A DNA stretch of 64,000 nucleotides from Aquabacter sp040049275 (GTDB lineage Bacteria; Pseudomonadota; Alphaproteobacteria; Rhizobiales; Xanthobacteraceae), in the NCBI RefSeq assembly GCF_040049275.1, contig NZ_JBDZDT010000001.1, positions 310,001 through 374,000 of the forward strand, read 5' to 3'. The first letter of the stretch is position 1. The number at the start of each line of letters is the position of its first letter. Of this stretch, positions 53,136 through 61,093 are shown piece after piece. The position numbers and the translations under genes were made by a program. The notes beneath the pieces were generated by a model, which worked only from the letters and a program-made list of their open reading frames with translations, searched no databases and was not told where the DNA came from.

Positions 53136-54078
53136 GAAAAACGTGACTTTCAAGCAGCTCCGCTATTTCGAGGCGCTGGCGCGGCATGGCCACTTCAGGC
53201 GCGCGGCGGAAGCGTGCGGCATCTCCCAGCCGGCCTTGTCGATGCAGATCAAGGAATTGGAGCAGGAGGTCGGCACCGGGCTCTTCGAGCGAAGCGCGCA
53301 CCAGATCCGGCTAACCAGTTTCGGTGAAGAGTTCGCCCCGCGCGTCCGCGACATCCTGCGCTCGGTCGATGAACTGGGAGATCTGGCGCGCGCCTCGCGG
53401 AACAGGCTGATGGGGCGGCTGCGCATCGGCGTGATCCCGACGGTCGCGCCCTATCTGTTGCCGACCCTGCTTGGCAATCTCACCCGCCAGCACGACGGTC
53501 TCGACATCCATGTTCGCGAGACGCAGACGCCGAGGCTGCTTCAGGAGCTGGAAGAGGGCCGGCTCGACACGGCCATCGTCGCCCTTCCCGTCTCCGAGCC
53601 TGCCTTGATCGAAATTCCCCTGTTTACGGAGAACTTCCTCCTGGTCCGGCCCGGCGCGGACGAGGGAAAGCCGGTGCCCGGCCCCGAAGCGCTGCGCGAA
53701 ATGCGGCTGCTTCTCCTGGAAGAGGGGCACTGCTTTCGCGACCAGGCCCTGTCATTCTGCAACGTGGACATGCGCGCTGCTCCACAGCGCGATTTTCTGG
53801 AGGCGAGCTCCATGTCCACCTTGGTTCAGATGGTGGATGCCGGCATCGGCGTCACGCTGATACCGGAAATGGCCGTGGCGGTGGAGACGCGCTCGGCAGC
53901 GGTCTCGGTGGTGCGTTTCAGGAAACCCCAACCGTCACGAACCATTGGCATGGTCTGGCGCAAGACAAGCCCCCTGGCCAAGCAGCTCCTGCAGATATCC
54001 GACGTGGTCCGCCGCTCGACCGGCGCACTGCGCGAGCAGCAAGCCGCCCTCCCCTTGAATGAGGACCCTCCGACCTGA
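53134..54078 (+). CDS. oxyR: Hydrogen peroxide-sensing LysR regulator OxyR
   Basis: The 314-residue protein has the LysR helix-turn-helix (FRRAAEACGISQPALSMQIK) and an effector domain carrying GHCFRDQALSFC. Cys200 and Cys209 match the peroxide-reactive pair C199/C208 of E. coli OxyR. On oxidation the pair forms a disulfide that switches the protein to activate peroxide-defence genes. The divergent katG gene is the expected target. The closing segment extends past the usual end by a short low-complexity tail. The assignment is firm because the cysteine motif and gene pairing agree. Confidence 0.94.
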   Translation: MKNVTFKQLRYFEALARHGHFRRAAEACGISQPALSMQIKELEQEVGTGLFERSAHQIRLTSFGEEFAPRVRDILRSVDELGDLARASRNRLMGRLRIGVIPTVAPYLLPTLLGNLTRQHDGLDIHVRETQTPRLLQELEEGRLDTAIVALPVSEPALIEIPLFTENFLLVRPGADEGKPVPGPEALREMRLLLLEEGHCFRDQALSFCNVDMRAAPQRDFLEASSMSTLVQMVDAGIGVTLIPEMAVAVETRSAAVSVVRFRKPQPSRTIGMVWRKTSPLAKQLLQISDVVRRSTGALREQQAALPLNEDPPT

Positions 54079-54104
54079 CGGAGATTTTCGGGCGGTACGG
54101 TGAA

Positions 54105-54992
54105 CTACGAGGCGAACTTGAAGAAGGTGGTGGGATTGTCCACCAGCACCCTTTTTCGGTCCTCCGCGTCCGGAACGATATCGGCCAGGAGGTCGACCAG
54201 ATCCCCGTCGTCGGGCATCGGCGCGTGCAGGTTCACATGGGGCCAGTCGGTGCCCCACAGCATGCGCTCGGGCGCATGGCGGAAGAGGCTGTCGGCGATG
54301 GGGACGACGTCGCGAAAAGGCGCGCCCTCCGCCGAGAGCCGGTCGCCGCCGCTCAGTTTCGTCCAGACCCGGCCGCTGTCGATCAATGCGCGCAGCGTCT
54401 TCAGCGCAGGCCCGTCCACGCCGGCCGCAATCCGCGGCCGCGCCATGTGATCGATTACGACCGGCGCGTCGATGGAGCGGATGAGGCTCTCATATGTAAC
54501 GATGTCCTCGCCCGCCACATGGATGGCCACATGCCAGCCGAACGGCCTGACCTTGGCGACCACGGTGCGCAGCGCCTCGGGGTCCGGCGCCCCGCCGAGA
54601 TGCGAGAGGAAATTGAAGCGGACGCCGCAGACGCCCGCCGCATCGAGCGCCGCAATGTCCTCTTCGCGAGCGGCCGGCTTCAGCAGAGCGACGCCGCGAT
54701 ACCGACCCGCGCCCCGCGCCAGCGCCTCCAGGAACGGGCGCGTGTCGAGGCCCTGTCCCTGGCTCTGGACGATCACCGCCCGGTCGATGCCGAGGTGATC
54801 GTGCAGGCGGCGCAGCGCCGTCTCGGGCGCCTCGTTCGGCGTGAAGCTGCGGTCGGGCGGAAGCGGAAAGCGGTCGAACGGGCCGAAGATGTGGCAATGC
54901 GCGTCGCAGGCGCCGGGCGGCAGCGCGATCCTGGGCTTGCGGGGATTTGGATTGGGCGGCGGGCCGTCGGGCCGCACTGTCTCTGTGGTCAT
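54105..54992 (-). CDS. Amidohydrolase-family protein, 2-pyrone-4,6-dicarboxylate lactonase (LigI)-like
   Basis: The 295-residue protein is a TIM-barrel amidohydrolase of the LigI branch: GACDAHCHIFGPFDRFP near residue 27, VIVQSQGQGLDTRPF, GVRFNFLSHLGG, WHVAIHVAG, VIDHMARP and the closing ERMLWGTDWPHVNLH with the conserved Asp. Such enzymes hydrolyse lactones made during aromatic ring breakdown. It is last in a leftward operon with an SDR, a CMD-family protein, an alpha/beta hydrolase and a Bug receptor, which together look like a small lactone or aromatic-acid pathway. Confidence 0.85.
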   Translation of the reverse strand: MTTETVRPDGPPPNPNPRKPRIALPPGACDAHCHIFGPFDRFPLPPDRSFTPNEAPETALRRLHDHLGIDRAVIVQSQGQGLDTRPFLEALARGAGRYRGVALLKPAAREEDIAALDAAGVCGVRFNFLSHLGGAPDPEALRTVVAKVRPFGWHVAIHVAGEDIVTYESLIRSIDAPVVIDHMARPRIAAGVDGPALKTLRALIDSGRVWTKLSGGDRLSAEGAPFRDVVPIADSLFRHAPERMLWGTDWPHVNLHAPMPDDGDLVDLLADIVPDAEDRKRVLVDNPTTFFKFAS

Positions 54993-55008
54993 GGTGTCAG
55001 GTCCCCAC

Positions 55009-55809
55009 TCAATCGCAGCGGGCGGTCATGCCGCCATCCACCACGATCTCTGTTCCAGTGATGAAGCGCGCCTCGTCGGAGGCCAGGAAAAGGGCGGCAT
55101 AGGCCGTATCGCGCCCGTCGCCCATGAAGCCGAGCGGAATGCGAGCCACCCGCGTCTTCAGCAAGGCCTCCACATCGCCGCCCGCACGTTGCCCGGCAAG
55201 CCGCGCTTCGACCATGGGCGTATGCATCTGCCCGGGAACCACCGTGTTCACGCGGATGCCCCGGCTGGCATATTCGACGGCTGTGACGCGGGAGAACTGG
55301 ATGATCGCCGCCTTGGTGGAGGCGTAGCCCACCTGGGCTGCCCCGGTCCAGCGCAGGCCAGAGGTGGAGGCCGTGTTGACGATGGCGCCGCCGCCCGCGG
55401 CCTCCATGACCGGGATCACGTGCTTGCAGGCCAGGAAGGCGCTGGAGAGATTATAGTCGAGCTGGCGGCGCCAGTTCTCCTCGCTCAGCGCCACCGCGCC
55501 GCCGGGGGACGACCCGCCGACATTGTTGACGAGGATGTCGATGGTGCCGAAGGCCGCGCGGCAGGCCTCCACCGCCGCTGCCAGTTGCGCGCTGTCGGTG
55601 GCGTCGCAGACATGAGTTCGGATGATCCCGCCCTCGGCCTCCACCATCGCCACGGTCTCGGTCATGGCGTCGGCCTCAAGGTCCATGGCGAAGACCCTCG
55701 CGCCCTCTCGCGCGAAGATCACGGCCGCGGCGCGCCCATTGCCCCAGCCGGGGCCGACGCAGCCGGCCCCAATGATCATCGCGACCTTTCCGGCCAGACG
55801 CCCGGTCAT
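55009..55809 (-). CDS. Short-chain dehydrogenase/reductase
   Basis: The 266-residue protein has the Rossmann cofactor loop GAGCVGPGWGNGRAAAVIFA, NNVGGSSPGG, the Ser region NTASTSGLRW and the catalytic YASTK (Tyr-x-x-x-Lys). An Asp at the end of strand beta2 (FAMDLEA) suggests NAD over NADP. It reduces a ketone or oxidises a hydroxy group of the operon's intermediate. Its start is 10 bases from the CMD-family stop and its stop 16 bases before the LigI-like gene, so all are co-transcribed. Confidence 0.9.
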   Translation of the reverse strand: MTGRLAGKVAMIIGAGCVGPGWGNGRAAAVIFAREGARVFAMDLEADAMTETVAMVEAEGGIIRTHVCDATDSAQLAAAVEACRAAFGTIDILVNNVGGSSPGGAVALSEENWRRQLDYNLSSAFLACKHVIPVMEAAGGGAIVNTASTSGLRWTGAAQVGYASTKAAIIQFSRVTAVEYASRGIRVNTVVPGQMHTPMVEARLAGQRAGGDVEALLKTRVARIPLGFMGDGRDTAYAALFLASDEARFITGTEIVVDGGMTARCD

Positions 55810-55819
55810 GACTTCGCCC

Positions 55820-56368
55820 TCATGGCTGGAGTTCCGGCGTCTCGCCCTCGGGCAGGCCGATGTCGAAGGCGTTCAGCGTCATGGAGACCAGGGTGTAGTA
55901 GCCGAGGATACCCACAAGCTCGACCACGCCGGCCTCGCCCAGCTCCCGAACGGCGGCCGCATGCACGTCCTCGGGGATGTGCCGCTTTTCGTGCATCGTC
56001 AGCGCATAGTCGTAGACCGCCTGCTGTGCCGCCGAGGAGAAGACAGGCGTGCGCCGCTGGGCGATGGCATCGACGATCGCCGGGTCGAGGCCAGCCTTCA
56101 GAGCTTCGCGCTTGTGGGCGAACCACTCATATTGCGATGTCCAGCAGCGCGCCGTGACGAGGATGGCCAACTCCGAGAGCTGCGGCCCCATGGCTGTGCC
56201 GTAGCGCAGGAATTCCCCGAGATGCTGCGCTCGCCCACCGAATTCCGGACTGTGGATCCAGGCGCGCAGAGGCGCGGGGATCCGCCCGCGCTTGCCCGCG
56301 ATGGCGGCGTCCGCGACCTTGAGCTGCGCCTCGCTCATCTCGTCCCGGTTGAAATCCTTGATCCGCAT
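55820..56368 (-). CDS. Carboxymuconolactone decarboxylase-family protein
   Basis: The 182-residue helical protein has the AhpD/CMD core: GPQLSELAILVTARCWTSQYEWFAHKREALKAG, with the Cys, Glu and His positions of the family, then VYDYALTMHEKRHIP and LVGILGYYTLVSMTLNAF. It lacks the CxxC of AhpD peroxidases, so it fits the decarboxylase or unassigned branch. The ATG at 56368 is chosen behind GGGAGG; longer in-frame starts overlap the upstream gene. It belongs to the lactone catabolic operon. Confidence 0.85.
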   Translation of the reverse strand: MRIKDFNRDEMSEAQLKVADAAIAGKRGRIPAPLRAWIHSPEFGGRAQHLGEFLRYGTAMGPQLSELAILVTARCWTSQYEWFAHKREALKAGLDPAIVDAIAQRRTPVFSSAAQQAVYDYALTMHEKRHIPEDVHAAAVRELGEAGVVELVGILGYYTLVSMTLNAFDIGLPEGETPELQP

Positions 56369-56378
56369 GAAGCCTCCC

Positions 56379-56966
56379 TCAGGCGCACATGTAAGGGGCG
56401 TAGAGGTTGAGCAGCTTCGCCCCGCCGTTCGTGCCGGCGCCGACCACCACGGCCGCCTGCTCCAGCGACACGGGATGGGCGAAGGTCGCCAGCGACCAGA
56501 TGCCCCCGCCGGGCACATCCCGAAACAGGCGCAGATACACCGGGCTTGCCGATCCCTCCGCTGCACGCACGAGCGTGGAGACGGGGTCAGTGCCCGCATG
56601 GGGAAAATGCGCCACGCAGAGCCGCGCCACCTCGCCCGACGGCGGCATGACCGCATCGCCGGGATGCATCTGCTCGGCGATGACCCTCCGGCGGCCGATG
56701 GTGCGCGGCAGCACCCTTTTGCTCCAGGGGGTCGAGCGCTCGCCGGAGACGGCGGCGTAGTCCGGCGTCTCGAGCGCCGCCACGGAGCTGAGATCGTAGA
56801 GGGCGAGCCAGCGCGGCCAGCCGGCAAGGCAGACCCACCGCGACGCGCTCTCGAAGCCCGGCAAGACACGGCGCTGCGGGAAATGCTCGGTGTCGTACCA
56901 GTCGTTGAATTCGTCCTCCAGCGTCGCGGGAGGCTCCATGCTCACGAGGAGGAGACCCTTAGGCAT
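56379..56966 (-). CDS. Dimeric alpha/beta-barrel protein (EthD/DUF4286-like)
   Basis: The 195-residue protein opens MPKGLLLVSMEPPATLEDEF and contains NDWYDTEHFPQRRVLPGFES, the D/E-x-x-x-N-x-W-Y-x-x-E-H pattern of small ferredoxin-like enzymes. A second such half follows (about residues 105-190). The function is unknown; relatives accompany catabolic operons and may act as cyclases, monooxygenases or chaperones for intermediates. It starts at ATG 56966, overlapping the alpha/beta hydrolase stop by 8 bases. Confidence 0.68.
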   Translation of the reverse strand: MPKGLLLVSMEPPATLEDEFNDWYDTEHFPQRRVLPGFESASRWVCLAGWPRWLALYDLSSVAALETPDYAAVSGERSTPWSKRVLPRTIGRRRVIAEQMHPGDAVMPPSGEVARLCVAHFPHAGTDPVSTLVRAAEGSASPVYLRLFRDVPGGGIWSLATFAHPVSLEQAAVVVGAGTNGGAKLLNLYAPYMCA

Positions 56967-57774
56967 GGGAGGTCTCCGACGCCGGTCGCTGCAGGGCCTG
57001 CGGCAGCACGAAGTCCAAGATGTGATCGGCCATGTCCCGCGGCGCCTGAACCGGCATCAGGTGCCCGCTCTCGATCACCTCGAACCGTGCGCCGGGAATA
57101 TCCGCTGCGGTCGCTGCCACCTCGGCCGGCGGCCGCAACAGATCGTGCCAGCCTGCAATGACGAGGCACGGCACGGAGAGCTTCGGCAGCGCCTCGGCGA
57201 CCCGCGTGGCGGCAAGCGCCATGTTGGCCTGGGCATAGCTTTCTGGATCGTTGGACAGGAAGCGCGCCCGATAGGCCTCGAACGCCGCGTGGTCACCGCG
57301 CAAGGCATCGGGATAGGACCGGGCAAGACTGGCATCCACGACCGCCGCCATGCCCTCGCGCCGCGCGAGGTCCGAGCGTGCCTGCAGATAGGCCTTCCGC
57401 TCCGGGGGAACGGACAAGGCCGGCGCGCACAGGACGAGCGATGAAGGCGCCCTGCTCTGGATCGAATAGGCGACGGCGATGGCCGCTCCCGCCGCCACGC
57501 CCACGATGCTTCGGATGGCGCTGAAGCCCACGACGTCGACGAGATGCGCCAGCTCTGCGGCGTGGTCCTCGATGGTCATCGCCGCGCGCGCCGGACCCGA
57601 GCCGCCCGCACCGCGCTGATCGTAGCGCAGGATGCGGAAGAACGGCGTCAGGAGCGGCATCAGCCCGTCGAAGCTCTCCAGGCTGCCGCCCAGCTCGTGC
57701 ACTAGGACAAGCTCGGGCCCGTCTCCGCTGACCTCGTAGCGCAGGCCGGCGTCACGCGCGGTTCGTGCGGTCAT
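56959..57774 (-). CDS. Alpha/beta hydrolase-fold protein with Ala in place of the nucleophilic Ser
   Basis: The 271-residue protein resembles 3-oxoadipate enol-lactonases (LVLVHELGGSLESFD, RILRYDQRGAGGSGPA, a lid, and CLVIAGWHDLLRPP). The nucleophile elbow reads GVAAG (residues 92-96, codon for Ala94 at 57493-57495) instead of G-x-S-x-G. The acid (GWHD) and the His (ESGHLMP) remain. It may be a non-hydrolytic homologue, a lyase or decarboxylase, or a binding protein. It lies 9 bases from the Bug receptor stop and overlaps the next gene, so it is expressed with the pathway. Confidence 0.85.
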   Translation of the reverse strand: MTARTARDAGLRYEVSGDGPELVLVHELGGSLESFDGLMPLLTPFFRILRYDQRGAGGSGPARAAMTIEDHAAELAHLVDVVGFSAIRSIVGVAAGAAIAVAYSIQSRAPSSLVLCAPALSVPPERKAYLQARSDLARREGMAAVVDASLARSYPDALRGDHAAFEAYRARFLSNDPESYAQANMALAATRVAEALPKLSVPCLVIAGWHDLLRPPAEVAATAADIPGARFEVIESGHLMPVQAPRDMADHILDFVLPQALQRPASETSHA

Positions 57775-57783
57775 GGGGAGAGG

Positions 57784-58767
57784 TCATTCCGGCTTGATGT
57801 TCGCGGCCTTGACGACCTTCGCCCACTTGTCCACCTCGCTGCTGATATAGGCGGCGAACTCCTCGGGGCTGTTGCCGCCGGGGACCGCGCCCTGGAGCGC
57901 GAGCTTCTCCTTGACGTCCGGCATGCGCAGCGCCTCCACCAGCGCGGCGTGGAGCTTGTCGACGATGGGCTGCGGCGTCGCCTTGGGAGCGATGACCCCG
58001 TACCAGTTGTCGGCCACCACCAAAGGCAGCCCCAGCTCGGCGGTGGTCGGCAGGTCCGGCAGGCTCGGCGAGCGCGCCGCGCTGCCGATGGCGAGCGCCC
58101 GCATCCGGCCCGCCTGCACATGGGGCAGCAGCACGGCGATGTCCATGAACATCAGGTTCACCTGCCCGCCGAGCAGGTCGGTCACAGCCGGGGCGGCGCC
58201 GCGATACGGCACGTGCACGATGTCGATCTGGCCATACTGCTTGAGCAGCTCTCCCGCGAGATGGGGCATGCTGCCCATGCCCGAGGACCCGAAGCTGAGC
58301 TTGCCCGGCTGCGCCTTCGCCAGGGCGATGAGCTCGGGCAGGGTTTTCGCGGGAACATTGTTGTTGACCACCAGCAGCTCGGGCACGCTCGCGGCGAGCG
58401 TCAGCGCCCGCAGGTCCGTGCGCGGATCGTAGCCGATGGCCTCCTGCATGCTGACGCTGATGGCGAGAGCACCGGCGGAGGAGAGCCCGATCGTGTAGCC
58501 GTCCGGCTCGGCCACCGCGACGGCCTTGGTGCCGGTCGCCCCACCCGCGCCCGCCCGGTTGTCGATGACCACGGGCTGCTTGAGGATGATCGACATCTTC
58601 TCGGCGAGCGTCCGCGCGATCGCGTCCGCCGGTCCGCCGGCCGAGAACGGCACGATCATCTTGATGGGCCTGTTCGGATAGCCCTGCGCGCCTGCGGTCT
58701 GGGCGCTTGCGCCGTGGGCGAACAAGGCCACGGCCGCGATCAGGCATCCGCGGAATAGTGCTTTCAT
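57784..58767 (-). CDS. Bug-family periplasmic solute receptor
   Basis: The 327-residue protein begins with a signal peptide (MKALFRGCLIAAVALFAHGA, cleaved after ASA) and has the Bug hallmarks YPNRPIKMIVPFSAGGPADAIAR, NRAGAGGATGTKAV and GYTIGLSSAGALA. GGGGAGGG precedes tandem ATGs at 58770 and 58767; the second has the better spacing. It heads the LigI/SDR/CMD operon and would bind its substrate in the periplasm. It has no TctA/TctB genes nearby. Confidence 0.9.
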   Translation of the reverse strand: MKALFRGCLIAAVALFAHGASAQTAGAQGYPNRPIKMIVPFSAGGPADAIARTLAEKMSIILKQPVVIDNRAGAGGATGTKAVAVAEPDGYTIGLSSAGALAISVSMQEAIGYDPRTDLRALTLAASVPELLVVNNNVPAKTLPELIALAKAQPGKLSFGSSGMGSMPHLAGELLKQYGQIDIVHVPYRGAAPAVTDLLGGQVNLMFMDIAVLLPHVQAGRMRALAIGSAARSPSLPDLPTTAELGLPLVVADNWYGVIAPKATPQPIVDKLHAALVEALRMPDVKEKLALQGAVPGGNSPEEFAAYISSEVDKWAKVVKAANIKPE

Positions 58768-58878
58768 CATGTCCCTCCCCAAAAGGCGGTCACGCTCTTG
58801 AAGGCGCGTCCAACGAGTCAGGGGCCATCCTCGCAGCAGGGCGCCTGCGGAACCAAAGCTTTATGGGCTTAGCTGGCG

Positions 58879-58893
58879 ATGCCGTGACGGCAT
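58879..58893. promoter_or_regulatory. Palindrome ATGCCGT-G-ACGGCAT, putative LysR operator
   Basis: A perfect 15-bp palindrome lies in the divergent gap between the Bug-led operon and the LysR gene, 42 bases before the latter's start. An AAAGCTTT dyad lies 25 bases to its left. The position fits an operator controlling both units. Confidence 0.55.
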
Positions 58894-58934
58894 GGCCGCG
58901 ATCTCCTATGCTTCTTCCAACGGAGGTGCACCAC

Positions 58935-59897
58935 GTGGATTCCCGCAAGCTCGGCTACTTCGCCACCGTCGCCCGCGCCGGCAGCTTCAGCCGCGCGGCC
59001 GAAGAGCTGCGCATCGCCCAGCCGGCGCTCAGCCGGCGCGTGCGCGAGATCGAGGAAGAGTTGGGCCAGGCCTTGCTGGTGCGGCACGGGCGCGGCGTCC
59101 GCCTCACGCCGGTGGGTGCCGCCGTGCTCCGGCGCGTGGAGGAAATCGAATCCCTGCTGGCGCAGATCAAGGCCGAGGCCAAGCGCGGGGACCTCGCCCT
59201 GCGGGGCACGGTGACGCTCGGCCTGCCGCCCGCCGCCGGCCTCCTGATCGGGCCGCCTCTGGCCGCATTCTTTGCCGAGACCCATGCCGACGTGGTGCTG
59301 AAACTGCGCGAGGGCATCAGCTCGCTCATCCACGAATGGCTGAGCGAGAAGCGGATCGATGTGGGGCTCGTCTACAACGTGGTGCCCATGGACGGGCTGC
59401 ACGTCATTCCGCTGCTGCGGGAGCCGATGGTTCTCGTGGGGCCGCCCGGCGACGTGCTGCGCATGTCCGACACGGAAGAGCTCCGCTTGCGCCACATCGC
59501 AAAGCTGCCGCTGATCATGCCCAGCCTGCCGCACAACAACCGCCGGATGATCGAGCGGGCGGCCGCGCGCCACGAGGTGAGGCTGAACATCCGCACCGAG
59601 GTGGACAGCGTCGCGCTCACCAAGGCGATGGTGCGCGCCGGCCACGGCTACACCATCCTCACCTATTCATCGGTCCATGAGGAAGTCGCGCGGGGCGATC
59701 TTACCATGCACACCATCGACCACCCTCCCATCATCGCCACGCTGTCGGCGGTGATGCTGAAGGAAACGGCGACAACGCCGCTCGCCCGCGAGCTGACCGA
59801 CGCGCTGCGGGCAACCCTGCTCGGCCTCATCCAGCGCGGCATCTGGCGGGATTCCGCAACCTCTGTGCCAGACCCGTCCGTTGCCGAGGACCCTTAG
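58935..59897 (+). CDS. LysR-family transcriptional regulator
   Basis: The 320-residue protein starts at GTG 58935 with GGAGG eight bases upstream; longer in-frame starts lack a ribosome site. It opens MDSRKLGYFATVARAGSFSR, with the helix-turn-helix SRAAEELRIAQPALSRRVRE and a LysR effector domain (LALRGTVTLGLPPAAGLLIG onward), near the NAC/CynR branch. It diverges from the LigI/SDR/CMD operon and most likely controls it. Confidence 0.88.
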   Translation: MDSRKLGYFATVARAGSFSRAAEELRIAQPALSRRVREIEEELGQALLVRHGRGVRLTPVGAAVLRRVEEIESLLAQIKAEAKRGDLALRGTVTLGLPPAAGLLIGPPLAAFFAETHADVVLKLREGISSLIHEWLSEKRIDVGLVYNVVPMDGLHVIPLLREPMVLVGPPGDVLRMSDTEELRLRHIAKLPLIMPSLPHNNRRMIERAAARHEVRLNIRTEVDSVALTKAMVRAGHGYTILTYSSVHEEVARGDLTMHTIDHPPIIATLSAVMLKETATTPLARELTDALRATLLGLIQRGIWRDSATSVPDPSVAEDP

Positions 59898-59916
59898 CCA
59901 CCCCGGCAGGCACCCG

Positions 59917-59944
59917 CGGCCTCACCGCGTGGGTGATGAGGCCG
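59917..59944. terminator. Hairpin at convergent gene ends
   Basis: CGGCCTCA (59917-59924) pairs with TGAGGCCG (59937-59944) across a 12-base loop, between the LysR stop (59897) and inside the end of the GT4 gene. It could terminate the LysR transcript; there is no T-run. Confidence 0.35.
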
Positions 59945-60986
59945 TCACCACCCGCAAGGGCCGTGCATTGGAAAGCGTCCTGTAGATATCAAGATAATCC
60001 TGGGCCATCCGCCGCGCCGTGAAGCGCTCTTCAAAGCGCTGGCGGATCTTTATGCGGGAGAGCGGAGGGAGATGGCGGACCGCGCTTGCGGCGCTCGTCT
60101 CGTCCTCCACGATGAAGCCCGTCACGCCATCCTCGATGACTTCCGGCACGGAGCCGCGGTTGAAGGCGATGACGGGCGTACCGCAGGCCATGGCCTCGAT
60201 CATCACGAGGCCGAACGGCTCCGGCCAGTCGATGGGCACGAGCAGCGCAAGGGCTCCGCTCAGGAAGGCGGGCTTTTCACGTTCGCAGATCTCGCCGATG
60301 AACTCCACGCCAGGGGTATCCAGCATGGGGCGGATCAGCTCGTCGAAATAATCCTGATCGGCCTTGTCGACCTTGGCAGCGATCTTCAAAGGCAGGCCGC
60401 AGCGCTGGGCAATCCGAATGGCGCGATCAGCGCGTTTTTCCGGCGAGATCCGCCCGAGGAAGGCGAGATAGGACGGGGCGATCGGCTGCGGGGTGAGAAG
60501 GTCCGCGGGAAGGCCGTGATGCACCGTTGCGGCCCAGCCGGCCTGCGGCAGGGGCCGGCGCTGGGCATCCGAGATGGAAACCACGGGTGCCGAGGGAAAG
60601 GCGGAGAAGATCGGCTGCAGTTCCGGCAGATCGAGGCGTCCGTGAAGCGTCGTGATGAAGGGTGTCGGCTGGCGCGACAGCAGAGAAAACGGATAATAAT
60701 CGAGATGGCAATGCAGGAGGTCGAACTCGCCGGAGCGGCGGAATACCTCTTCGAGCATCATCATGTGCAAGGCATTGGGATCACGGACCGTGCCATCGAG
60801 ACGCAACGCGCGCGGCCACATGGGCTCGAGCTTTGCCGCCGTCATGGAATCGCCACTTGCAAACAGTGTAACGTCATGCCCGAGCGCCACGAGTTCTTCC
60901 GTGAGCCATGAGATGACCCTTTCTGTACCTCCATACAAGCTCGGGGGGATGGCCTCAGTCAGGGGAGCGATTTGAGCGATTCTCAT
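59922..60986 (-). CDS. Glycosyltransferase family 4 (GT-B fold)
   Basis: The 354-residue protein starts MRIAQIAPLTEAIPPSLYGG, typical of GT4 transferases that begin with a sugar-acceptor binding fold. It has the AFLGRISPEKRADRAIRIAQ donor-binding stretch and the EPFGLVMIEAMACGTPVIA motif with the paired Glu residues of the nucleotide-sugar site. It adds a sugar to a glycan or lipid. The start at ATG 60986 follows only a weak GAGGA site; a longer in-frame start is less likely because the fold begins here. It diverges from an ABC exporter gene, 107 bases apart. Confidence 0.86.
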   Translation of the reverse strand: MRIAQIAPLTEAIPPSLYGGTERVISWLTEELVALGHDVTLFASGDSMTAAKLEPMWPRALRLDGTVRDPNALHMMMLEEVFRRSGEFDLLHCHLDYYPFSLLSRQPTPFITTLHGRLDLPELQPIFSAFPSAPVVSISDAQRRPLPQAGWAATVHHGLPADLLTPQPIAPSYLAFLGRISPEKRADRAIRIAQRCGLPLKIAAKVDKADQDYFDELIRPMLDTPGVEFIGEICEREKPAFLSGALALLVPIDWPEPFGLVMIEAMACGTPVIAFNRGSVPEVIEDGVTGFIVEDETSAASAVRHLPPLSRIKIRQRFEERFTARRMAQDYLDIYRTLSNARPLRVVTASSPTR

Positions 60987-61093
60987 GAAACGAAACGTCC
61001 TCACGGCAGTTAAGCTGACGGTGTCCTGTTTCGGAGCAGTCCCGAAAGGACGCTGAGCCACCCACACGACGCATCCGACGGGGAAGGCCAGCC

